In this document: positions 8,031 to 16,148 of the stretch, one piece after another
Position numbering within the stretch: position 1 is the first letter of the stretch
Layout: each line of letters opens with the position of its first letter
Origin: Anaerolineae bacterium
Lineage (GTDB): Bacteria > Chloroflexota > Anaerolineae > Aggregatilineales > Phototrophicaceae
Direction of reading: 5' to 3'
NCBI GenBank assembly: GCA_022841825.1
Contig: JALHQT010000008.1
Coordinates: 186,001-250,000 of the forward strand
Length of the DNA stretch: 64,000 nt
Program-made: the position numbers and the translations under genes
The notes under the pieces: model-generated
Seen by the model: the letters and a program-made list of their open reading frames with translations, nothing else
What the model was told of the DNA's origin: nothing
The model's database searches: none

Positions 8031-10609
8031 ATGAGCAGCCTCATGCCCTCGACGACCTGACGCTGGCAGAAGTCATCGACCGCCTCGTCAGATCGCCTAT
8101 CACCACGTCTCGTGCGCTGCTCGATTACTTCATGAGCGCACCGCCTATCCCGCGCGGATCAGAAATCCAGGATGACCTCGCACTCTCACCCGCCAACCGC
8201 GAGACGATACTCCTCCCCGCACCGGTAAGGGCTGCCGAAAACGCAGCGATGGCTTTAGACGAGCGTGACCGGACCCAGGCAACCGGGCGCGACTGGGCGA
8301 TCCTCCTCGCCCAGATGCTCGGTCTGACGCTGGCGTGGGCGGGTACCGGTATCATGGCGTTTGCCTCGCTGCGCACGGAAGAAAGCGCGCTCTGGACGGC
8401 GGCACCGTTTGCCCTGCTCGGTACGCTGATTTGGCTGGGTGCGCAGTTCGCCATCCGCACCACTCATGTTCCTGCCTTCGCTCCGGTCACCGCACCGCTT
8501 GAATATGTCGCGCCGCGCCTCGGCATGATCACACGGGCATTCGCGGACTCGATGCAGCTCCGACTGCTGCTGATCGCGTTGGCGGTCATGGCAAGCATCG
8601 TCACCTTCGTCTATTCGGCGGGCAACACGTTCCGACCTGTCGGCGTCGTCGCCTGGGTTCTCAGCATTCTCTTCTGGTTACAGGCGCTCGCGCCTAGCGG
8701 CTGGTCGCCGCTCTACCCGCTGCGCCGCTGGCGAGCACGGCTGCTCGGCACTCAGGTATATTCGGGACGCACAGCGGACGCCATGAATGGCGTCCCTACA
8801 CCAGACGAGTCTGTAGGGACGCCATTCATGGCGTCCGGCTCTGCGAATTCGGCGTCTTCGCGGTTCTATTCTCCCTTATGGGTTAGCGGCGCGCTGATTA
8901 CGATTTTGCTGCTTGGCGCGGTCTTCCGTCTGACAGACATCGCTGGGACTCCGCCGGAAATGACCAGCGACCACGTCGAAAAGCTGCTCGACAGCCAGCG
9001 CGTCTTTGACGGCGGAACACAAATCTACTTCCAGAACAATGGCGGGCGTGAGCCGCTCCAGATGTATGTCATGGCGGCATTTGTCGGGCTGACCGGGCAG
9101 CCGATGGATCATGACACGCTCAAGCTTGTCACCGCGCTCGAAGGCATCCTGACGATCCCGATCTTCTTCTGGCTGGGGCGAGAGCTGGTCGGGCGCTACA
9201 ACCCGCGCCTGGGCATCCTGGTCGGCTTGCTGCTGGCGGGGCTGATCGCCGCGTCGTACTGGCATGTCTCGCTCAGTCGGCTGGCGCTGCGCATCATCTA
9301 CACACCTGGCATCGTCGCCCTCATCTTCATCTATCTGGCGCGGGCGCTGCGCGATAACCGCCGCATCGACTTCCTGAACGCGGGCTTGGCGCTCGGCGCA
9401 GGGTTGTACATGTACCAGGTCATCCGCATCATGCCCGTCGTCGTCCTCGTCGGCGTCGGCACCGCTGTCTTTCTGATCGCGCGCAGTTGGGAAGAACGAC
9501 GGCGTTATCTCTTCAATCTGGCGATGCTGGTCATCATCTCGTTTGTCGTCTTCATGCCGCTGTTCCGCTTCTCGGTCGATTACCCCGACGATTTCTGGCG
9601 GCGCACCAGCGGGCGCTTATTTGGCGACGATCTGACGCAGGTTGTCGCGGACGACGGCACGATCACCGAACGTGTGCCGACGTTCGACGAGCGCATTGCT
9701 GCCTTTGGTGAAAACATCCCGCTCCTGGCGAACAACCTCCGCAACGCTCTGCTGATGTATAACTGGAAGGGCGACGTGGCGTGGATCAGCGCCGCGCCCA
9801 ATCGCCCGGCGCTCGACCCGCTGTCGGGCGCACTGCTGGTTGTCGGCATTGGCGCATGGATCGGCTGGACGATTCGCAAGCGCGATGCGGCGCTCTGGCT
9901 CGTCCTGCCCGCCTGGTTCATCCTGATCTTCCCGTCGGCGCTTTCGATTGCGTATCCCATCGAAAACCCCAGCGCCACGCGCATGAGCGGCACGCTGCCG
10001 TTCGCCTACCTGATCGCCGCGTTCGGCTTGGCGACGCTGCTGATGGCATTCATGAAGATCGCCCCTCGCCGCGTCGGAATCACGGGCACGGTGCTCGCAG
10101 TCATCGCAGCGCTCGGCATCAGCTATGGAGCGAACTGGCAGACCTACTTCGGCGATTTCCGCGATACCTATCTAATCTCATCCAAACCCTACAGCAGCGC
10201 GGGCGCGCTCCTGCGCCAGTTCTCCACGAATGAAGGCAGCTATGGCAACGCCTTTATGGTCGGCTACCCCTACTGGTGGGATCACCGCGCCATCGGCATC
10301 GCCGGCGGACGCATCAACTGGCCAAACGGCATTGTGACGCGCGACGACATCCCCCGCTTCCTGCGCGATGCCCGCGCCCGCCAGGATGCTTACACGCTCG
10401 ACGCCGACCGTCCGCTGCTCTTCATGATTTCGCCCGATGATGTCGATACCGAACTCCGCTTGGAATTGTGGTTCCCGGATGGCTTCGCCGAGTCCGTCAC
10501 GACCTCGCATCCGCTGGATACCTACCGGGTGTACACCGTACCGCCGCTGGGTGAAGACGGATTGGCAGCCTTCATCGCGGAATACGCGCCGGACGAAGAT
10601 GCGCAGTAG
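8027..10609 (+). CDS. GT39/PMT-like polytopic glycosyltransferase with an in-frame repeat insertion
   Basis: 860 aa. The N-terminal ~100 residues are soluble; about 12-14 membrane helices follow (~95-700); the C-terminal ~150 residues are probably extracytoplasmic. The core resembles ArnT/PMT-type GT-C enzymes using lipid-phosphate sugars. The first loop reads GTPPEMTSDHVEKLLDSQ, where a DE/DD pair is normally found, so the catalytic acid is uncertain. Residues ~249-272 (RTADAMNGVPTPDESVG..) are encoded by a palindromic repeat inserted in frame (8776-8836). The gene starts inside the methyltransferase stop and is the last of its unit, with a terminator at 10699. Confidence 0.75.
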   Translation: MNEQPHALDDLTLAEVIDRLVRSPITTSRALLDYFMSAPPIPRGSEIQDDLALSPANRETILLPAPVRAAENAAMALDERDRTQATGRDWAILLAQMLGLTLAWAGTGIMAFASLRTEESALWTAAPFALLGTLIWLGAQFAIRTTHVPAFAPVTAPLEYVAPRLGMITRAFADSMQLRLLLIALAVMASIVTFVYSAGNTFRPVGVVAWVLSILFWLQALAPSGWSPLYPLRRWRARLLGTQVYSGRTADAMNGVPTPDESVGTPFMASGSANSASSRFYSPLWVSGALITILLLGAVFRLTDIAGTPPEMTSDHVEKLLDSQRVFDGGTQIYFQNNGGREPLQMYVMAAFVGLTGQPMDHDTLKLVTALEGILTIPIFFWLGRELVGRYNPRLGILVGLLLAGLIAASYWHVSLSRLALRIIYTPGIVALIFIYLARALRDNRRIDFLNAGLALGAGLYMYQVIRIMPVVVLVGVGTAVFLIARSWEERRRYLFNLAMLVIISFVVFMPLFRFSVDYPDDFWRRTSGRLFGDDLTQVVADDGTITERVPTFDERIAAFGENIPLLANNLRNALLMYNWKGDVAWISAAPNRPALDPLSGALLVVGIGAWIGWTIRKRDAALWLVLPAWFILIFPSALSIAYPIENPSATRMSGTLPFAYLIAAFGLATLLMAFMKIAPRRVGITGTVLAVIAALGISYGANWQTYFGDFRDTYLISSKPYSSAGALLRQFSTNEGSYGNAFMVGYPYWWDHRAIGIAGGRINWPNGIVTRDDIPRFLRDARARQDAYTLDADRPLLFMISPDDVDTELRLELWFPDGFAESVTTSHPLDTYRVYTVPPLGEDGLAAFIAEYAPDEDAQ
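8776..8836. repeat. Perfect paired-palindrome element inside a coding sequence
   Basis: The left arm 8776-8800 and the right arm 8812-8836 are exact reverse complements (25 bp) around an 11-nt loop. Each arm is itself a near-palindrome (GGACGCCAT-ga-ATGGCGTCC) followed by CTACA. The reading frame of the GT39-like gene passes through it without a stop, adding about 20 residues to a loop between membrane helices. The perfect symmetry inside a gene argues for recent insertion. Confidence 0.85.
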
Positions 10610-10698
10610 CGCTTTGATGCACCAGCCGCTTGCAGGGATACCGACGGATAACGAACCGTTGCCGTGTGCACTCAAGCGCTCTACAATGGTTGAGGATT

Positions 10699-10746
10699 AA
10701 GCGCCCCTGGGCTGTATAAAGCTCGACAATGGGGCGCTTTATTGTA
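10699..10746 (+). terminator. Intrinsic terminator closing the first glycan transcription unit
   Basis: AAGCGCCCC (10699-10707) pairs perfectly with GGGGCGCTT (10731-10739) and is followed by TATTGT. The loop is 23 nt. It lies 90 nt after the GT39-like stop and before the giant gene at 10840. It separates two transcription units and could work in both directions because AAs flank the left arm. Confidence 0.65.
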
Positions 10747-10751
10747 CGCAA

Positions 10752-10813
10752 AGTGATGAGTGATGACTGATGAGAGACCATTCCCGTTGCTCACCATTCA
10801 TCACTGGAAACCC
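10752..10813. repeat. TGATGAG-rich imperfect inverted repeat
   Basis: AGTGATGAGTGATGACTGATGAG is mirrored by CACCATTCATCACT about 20 nt later. Similar CATCCCTCATCACTCGTCACC wording occurs at ~32741-32762, next to the PBP-like gene. It is possibly a dispersed low-complexity element. It overlaps the promoter region of the giant gene, but no clear -10/-35 pair was found here. Confidence 0.35.
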
Positions 10814-10839
10814 ATGACCGAACACGGATTCTTCTCTTG

Positions 10840-13800
10840 ATGTACGACTCAACCACGCCCAAGCCCACGCGCCGACACAGCCTGTTTGTCTCGGTTGCGC
10901 TGATCGTGTTAATGATAGCGGGGGGGTATCTGCGCTTCGTCGGTCTCAGTTGGGACGACTACACGATGATGCACCCCGATGAGCGCTTCCTGATGCAGGT
11001 TACAAGCGGTCTCGGCGGCGGGCATATCTACGTCTTCAGCGACCCCAGCTCGCTCAACACCAATCAGCTCCTGGTGCGTGAAAACTGCCTTGCCCGCTAT
11101 CCGGCGACGATGGGTTCGGGCGGCTACTTTGATGCCGAATGCTCGCCCTACAACCCGCACAACCAGGGGCATGCCACGTTCGTCTATGGCACACTCCCTA
11201 TCTTCATGTTCCGAGGCATGGCGGAGATCTTCGCTGCCGTCACGGGCGACCCCGGTTGGACGGGGCTGATCCAGACCTTCACGCCAGCCCGCACCGTCTC
11301 CGCGCTCGCCGAGACGCTCGTCATCCTGGTCATCTTCTGCATCGGGCTGCGCGCGCACGACAAATGGGTCGGGTTGCTGGCAGCGGGGCTGTACACCTTC
11401 GTCGCCTTTTCGATCCAGCAGGCGCACTTCGGCACGGCAGACGCCACCGCCAACCTGTTCGTCGCACTGACGATGCTTTTCGCGGTTTGCATCCAACGCG
11501 GCGGCAAACTGCGGGATTACGCCTTTTTCGGCGCGGCGCTCGCCTGCGCGCTCGCCAGCCGCATCAATCTGCTGCCGCTCGCGGGCTTACTGGCAGTCGT
11601 CGCACTCGTGCGGCTGCTGCCCAGTTTCGCACGCGGCATCGAGCGCCAGGAGCGAGAAGCTACCTGGATGGAAGTCGGCGTCGGTATCGTCGTCGCGCTT
11701 CTCACGACAGTTGTCCTGTTTCGTCTGCTCAACCCCTATGCTTTCATGGGACCGAGTGTTTTTGGCATCGTGCCAAACCGCGAATGGCTCGACGATGTCG
11801 CCCTTTCGCGTTTCTTCGTCAGCGGCGACTACGAAGCGCCACCGAACTGGCAGTGGGTCGCACGCCCACGATACGTGTTCGCACTCTGGAACATGGTCGC
11901 CTGGGGCACCGGATTGGCGTTGGGGATCGTCGGTTGGTTGGCAGCACTCGTCGCCTTCTGGCGTATTGTACGCGGCAAACCCGGTGCGCTCGCCAATGCC
12001 GTCCCCGCCGCGTGGATCATCGCCTATTTTGGATTCACGGGCGGCTTATGGGTGATGACGATGCGTTATTACCTGCCGCTCTATCCTGCCATCGCGCTGA
12101 TGGCGGCGTGGGGCATTCTGGCGCTGGTGCGGGCGCGGCGGCGGGTCGGGACGACACATAGGGACGGGACGACACATGGGTCGTCCCCTACGACCCATTT
12201 GCCCTCGTTTAGCCCCGCACGCCTCACCCGCGCCTTTGGCGTCGTTCTCCTCATTGTGGTCGGCGGTTTCACGGTGGCTTGGGGACTGGGCTTCGCGCAG
12301 AACTACACCCGCCTGCTGACGCGCGTCGAAGGCAGCTACTGGTTCTGGGAGGAGGTGCCGGGCGATTTCGCCATGCGCATTGATGGCGCGCCAGAAGGTA
12401 CGCCGCTGATCAACATCGCCATCGCCAACAGCCAGTATGTCGGGCGATTTGTCGATTGGGAGGGGCAGGCGACGCGCTTCCCGCGCGCGGGCACCAGCTA
12501 CTACAGCGATTTCACGGCACCCGCCAGCGGCACCGTCTCATCGATCATCGCGCCGCACCTGGGCGATCTGACTGACAGCCCCGATGAAGAAGTTCTGCGC
12601 TTCAACGTTCTGCGCATCACCGACAGCATGGTCGTCGGCACGACCGAACTCAGCGCCGATCTGACGCGCGAAAACCATCTGCTCGGTGACCGCTATGACA
12701 TTCCATTCGATCCTGCGGTGCCGCTGGACGAAGGCGAGCGCTATCGCTTCATCGTCACGCTTGAAGCCGGCGAAGATGTCGTCAGCGGAGGTTCGCTCGT
12801 CGTCTGGGAGGGCGATTGGGACGACCCGATGCCACAGAAGACCTGCGCCCCCAGCGATGGACTGTCGCTGGTGGATAACCCCCCGCCAGGTCGCTTCTCG
12901 GTTTACGAATGCGATGGGCGCGATGTCTACTGGGCACTCGTCGGTGGTGGCTACAAGCTGCAAATCGCTGATAACGACAGCCCCGCCGCGCGCGAGAACA
13001 TGCTCCGCCTGATGGAGACGACCGATTACATCTTCATCGGCAGCAACCGCTTCTACGATCCGATGGCGCGCAACCGCACCCGCTGGCCAATGGCGAATCG
13101 TTACTACGAGGCGTTGTTCAGCGGCGAACTTGGCTTCGAGGTCGCGGCAGTCTTCGACCGGGGCTTCCAGCTCGGACCGCTCTACATCCCCACCAACAAC
13201 CTGCCGATGCACAATGCTCCGCCCTGGGTCAACGAGCTGGAAGCGGAAGAAGCGTTCCACGTCTACGACCATCCGGCAGTCATCATCCTGCGCAAGACCG
13301 CGGACTATTCGCCAGAGACGGCGCGCGCCATCCTCGAAGGCGTGCCGATGCAGACAGCGGCGGCGGCGCGCCCGCTCTTCAACTGTGCCGACAATCTCGA
13401 CGCCTACTACTGCGACCCGACGCTGATCGACACTGACATTCTCACGTCGCTGCAAGCGGCACGCACCCCGACCTACCTGCAAATCCCGGAAGAAGACCGC
13501 GCACTGCAGGATGCAGGCGCAACCTGGTCGGAGCGCTTTGACAGCGATTCCATCATCAACACACAGCAGCCGCTCACGGTCGCGGCGTGGTGGCTGACGA
13601 TGATCATCATCGGGTGGGTGGCATTCCCGCTCTTGTTCGTGCTGCTGCCCGCTCTGGGCGATCGTGGCTACAGCCTGGCGAAGACCGCCGGGCTGCTGCT
13701 GACGGCGTGGGCAGTCTGGTACATCTCCAGCACACAAATCCCTGCCTGGAACGCGCGCGGAATCCTCGTCACGCTGATCGCGCTGGTGCTGATCGCGCTG

Positions 13801-16140
13801 GCGGTCGTCTGGCGCAGACGCCGCGAATTCCTCGAATTCACGCGCGAACGCTGGCGCATGATGCTCGGCATCGAGCTGATTACGCTGCTGGCGTTCCTGT
13901 TCTTCGTCGGGGTGCGCCTGACCAATCCTGACCTGTGGCACTTCGCTTTTGGTGGCGAAAAGCCGATGGATTTCGCCTACTTCAACGGCGTGCTGCGCTC
14001 GTCGGTCTTCCCGCCCATCGACCCCTGGTACGCGGGCGGCTATATCAACTACTACTACTTCGGCTTCGTCCTCGTCGGCACGCCCACCCTGCTGCTGGGC
14101 ATCCTGCCCCAGATCGCATACAACCTCGCCATCCCCACGATCTACGCGCTGACCGCCATCGGCGCGTTCAGCATCGCCTACAACGCAGCCTGGGCAATAG
14201 ACCGTCGCAAAGAAGGGGCGCGCCACAGCGCACCCGACAACGGAGCGCCGCGCCTGAACCCCTGGCTCGCGGGCATCGCGGCGCTGCTGCTGGCGGTCGT
14301 GCTGGGCAACCTCGATACGCCGCGCACCTTCTTCACGGGGGTGATGACGCTCGGCGGTTACGACGCGCCCGGCTCGCTGGCGGATTACCTGACTGAGCAG
14401 GCGATTGGTGCAGACGACCCCGAAAACATCGACTACGCCGCCATCGAGGCGCGCGCGCAGAACCCCTCCATCACGGACCGCGTCAGCTACAGTCTGAGCG
14501 GCACGGGCGAAAGTCTGCGGGCGCTCGGCAGCGGTTTCGCGCGGCTGCTTCAGGGCGCGCCGCTTCCGATTGCGCCTCATCGCTGGTACTGGGGACCGAC
14601 GCGCATCTTCAACGAAAACCCCGCCGACCTCGGCATTGTCGAGATGCCGTACTTCACGTTTCTGTATGGCGACCTGCACGCACACATGATCGCGATGCCG
14701 CTGCAATTCCTGGTCATCGGGCTGCTGATGAGCGAAATCCTGGCGGCAGGGCGCGGTGCGCGCCCAACCTGGATGCGGTTCGGCGCGCTGGCGATCCTTG
14801 GAATTGCTGCCGGGATGCTGAATGCCACCAATACCTGGGACTGGATCACCTATCTGATCCTTTGCCTGATCGGCTTAGGATTCGCGTGGTGGCTGGCTTG
14901 GCGGGGCAAACTCAGCCGTATGTCCGTGCTCGCGCTGCTCGGCAGTACAGGCGGCTTCTTCATCCTGCAATGGGCAGCGACCCTGCCCTACACCTCATGG
15001 TACGCGACCGCCTACACCAGCGTGCAGCCCTGGTCAGGCGACAAAAGCCACCTCTGGGGCTTGTTCAGTGTGCACGGCTTATTCCTCTTCCTCATCATCA
15101 CGCTGCTGACCTGGGAGACAGGTCGCTGGTTCCGGAGCGTGCCCCTGCACAGTCTGCGTCCGTATGGTCCCATACTCTTCGGCGCTCTGATCGTCATCCT
15201 CACGGCGGCGGCGGGCGTCGCGCTCGCAGTCCTGCTCGGCTATCAGGCGGCGTTAATCGTCGTCCCACTCATCCTGTGGATCGCGCTGCTCTTCTTCCGT
15301 CCTGGGCAGTCGCGCGCGATGCAGTACCTGCTCGCGCTGATCGGCTTATCGCTCTCGCTGATGCTCGGCGTCGAGGTGATCGTCCTCAGCGGCGATATCG
15401 GGCGCATGAACACCATGTTCAAGTTCTACATCCAGGTCTGGCTGATGTTCAGCACGGTGGGCGGGGTCGCGTTTGCCATCGTCTGGTCGAGTCTGGATCG
15501 CTGGCGTAGTGGGCTGCGCAACGCCTGGATCGGCACGCTGGTCGTCCTGGTCACGCTTGCCGCGATGTTCCCGCTGATGGCGACGCGCGGGCGCGCGCTC
15601 GACCGCTTCTCGCTCGAAGTGCCGACGACCCTCGACGGCATGGCATACATGAACTACGCCACCCATGGCGAAAATGACGAGTATGTGCCGTTGGACGGCG
15701 ACTACCGCCTGATCCGCTGGATGCAGGAGAATATCGTCGGACTGCCCACCATCATCGAAGGACAAAGCGAGGCAAACCTCTACAAATGGGGCAGCCGCAT
15801 TTCGATCAACACCGGGCTGCCCGCCGTCGTCGGCTGGGACTGGCATCAGACACAGCAGCGCGGCTTGTATGGCATGCCCGCCTTCATCCGGCAGCGCGGG
15901 TCTAACGTCAATGCCTTCTATAACACGCGCGACATCGCCACCGCGCAGCGCATCCTCGACTTTTATGATGTCGAATACGTCGTCGTCGGCATCCTCGAAC
16001 GCATTTACTACCCGGCAGCCAGCCTGGCGAAGTTCGACGAGATGGTCGAAGCAGGGCTGCTGGAAGTCGTCTACAGCGACGGCGATGATCGTATTTATCG
16101 TGTGCTGCGCACTACGCCAGCCACATTAGCGCAAAGGTAA
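10840..16140 (+). CDS. Giant membrane protein: GT39-like half fused to a Chlor_Arch_YYY (DUF2298) half
   Basis: 1,766 aa from ATG 10840 (a TTG at 10837 is adjacent). Residues ~1-500 are a GT-C/PMT-like unit with a MHPDERFLM acidic motif in the first loop and many helices, followed by an extracytoplasmic region (~510-890). From ~900 onward it is a second polytopic unit with EKPMDFAYFNGVLRS, FPPIDPWYAGGYINYYYFG (YYY at ~1071-1073), FLYGDLHAHMIAMPLQF, NATNTWDW and NTMFKFYIQVW. These recur in the next gene. DUF2298 has no established biochemistry. Co-occurrence with PMT-like proteins suggests transfer or export of a glycan. A short direct and inverted repeat is embedded at residues ~437-453. Confidence 0.78.
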   Translation: MYDSTTPKPTRRHSLFVSVALIVLMIAGGYLRFVGLSWDDYTMMHPDERFLMQVTSGLGGGHIYVFSDPSSLNTNQLLVRENCLARYPATMGSGGYFDAECSPYNPHNQGHATFVYGTLPIFMFRGMAEIFAAVTGDPGWTGLIQTFTPARTVSALAETLVILVIFCIGLRAHDKWVGLLAAGLYTFVAFSIQQAHFGTADATANLFVALTMLFAVCIQRGGKLRDYAFFGAALACALASRINLLPLAGLLAVVALVRLLPSFARGIERQEREATWMEVGVGIVVALLTTVVLFRLLNPYAFMGPSVFGIVPNREWLDDVALSRFFVSGDYEAPPNWQWVARPRYVFALWNMVAWGTGLALGIVGWLAALVAFWRIVRGKPGALANAVPAAWIIAYFGFTGGLWVMTMRYYLPLYPAIALMAAWGILALVRARRRVGTTHRDGTTHGSSPTTHLPSFSPARLTRAFGVVLLIVVGGFTVAWGLGFAQNYTRLLTRVEGSYWFWEEVPGDFAMRIDGAPEGTPLINIAIANSQYVGRFVDWEGQATRFPRAGTSYYSDFTAPASGTVSSIIAPHLGDLTDSPDEEVLRFNVLRITDSMVVGTTELSADLTRENHLLGDRYDIPFDPAVPLDEGERYRFIVTLEAGEDVVSGGSLVVWEGDWDDPMPQKTCAPSDGLSLVDNPPPGRFSVYECDGRDVYWALVGGGYKLQIADNDSPAARENMLRLMETTDYIFIGSNRFYDPMARNRTRWPMANRYYEALFSGELGFEVAAVFDRGFQLGPLYIPTNNLPMHNAPPWVNELEAEEAFHVYDHPAVIILRKTADYSPETARAILEGVPMQTAAAARPLFNCADNLDAYYCDPTLIDTDILTSLQAARTPTYLQIPEEDRALQDAGATWSERFDSDSIINTQQPLTVAAWWLTMIIIGWVAFPLLFVLLPALGDRGYSLAKTAGLLLTAWAVWYISSTQIPAWNARGILVTLIALVLIALAVVWRRRREFLEFTRERWRMMLGIELITLLAFLFFVGVRLTNPDLWHFAFGGEKPMDFAYFNGVLRSSVFPPIDPWYAGGYINYYYFGFVLVGTPTLLLGILPQIAYNLAIPTIYALTAIGAFSIAYNAAWAIDRRKEGARHSAPDNGAPRLNPWLAGIAALLLAVVLGNLDTPRTFFTGVMTLGGYDAPGSLADYLTEQAIGADDPENIDYAAIEARAQNPSITDRVSYSLSGTGESLRALGSGFARLLQGAPLPIAPHRWYWGPTRIFNENPADLGIVEMPYFTFLYGDLHAHMIAMPLQFLVIGLLMSEILAAGRGARPTWMRFGALAILGIAAGMLNATNTWDWITYLILCLIGLGFAWWLAWRGKLSRMSVLALLGSTGGFFILQWAATLPYTSWYATAYTSVQPWSGDKSHLWGLFSVHGLFLFLIITLLTWETGRWFRSVPLHSLRPYGPILFGALIVILTAAAGVALAVLLGYQAALIVVPLILWIALLFFRPGQSRAMQYLLALIGLSLSLMLGVEVIVLSGDIGRMNTMFKFYIQVWLMFSTVGGVAFAIVWSSLDRWRSGLRNAWIGTLVVLVTLAAMFPLMATRGRALDRFSLEVPTTLDGMAYMNYATHGENDEYVPLDGDYRLIRWMQENIVGLPTIIEGQSEANLYKWGSRISINTGLPAVVGWDWHQTQQRGLYGMPAFIRQRGSNVNAFYNTRDIATAQRILDFYDVEYVVVGILERIYYPAASLAKFDEMVEAGLLEVVYSDGDDRIYRVLRTTPATLAQR
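12148..12198. repeat. Direct plus inverted repeat inside the giant gene
   Basis: GGGACGACACAT occurs at 12148-12159 and 12166-12177. The second copy runs into the inverted repeat ATGGGTCG (12176-12183) / CGACCCAT (12191-12198) with a loop containing CCCCTA. The wording resembles the GTAGGGGCG-type palindromes between genes. It adds a Thr/His/Gly-rich loop (GTTHRDGTTHGSSPTTH) between membrane helices without breaking the frame. Confidence 0.6.
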
Positions 16141-16148
16141 GCAGGCTG

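Noticed and set aside
8776-8836. Intragenic terminator
   Set aside because: No T-run follows, it is repeated elsewhere as a paired palindrome, and the reading frame continues for ~590 more codons with membrane helices.
12148-12198. Possible CRISPR-like repeat array
   Set aside because: Only two 12-bp direct copies 18 bp apart, inside a coding sequence and linked to an inverted repeat. No spacer-repeat periodicity and no cas gene.
12538-14706. 722-codon open frame antisense to the giant membrane gene
   Set aside because: Its product is Arg/Asp/Gln/His-rich with no fold-like pattern, the usual shadow of GC-rich coding DNA on the opposite strand. The sense frame has membrane helices and family motifs.
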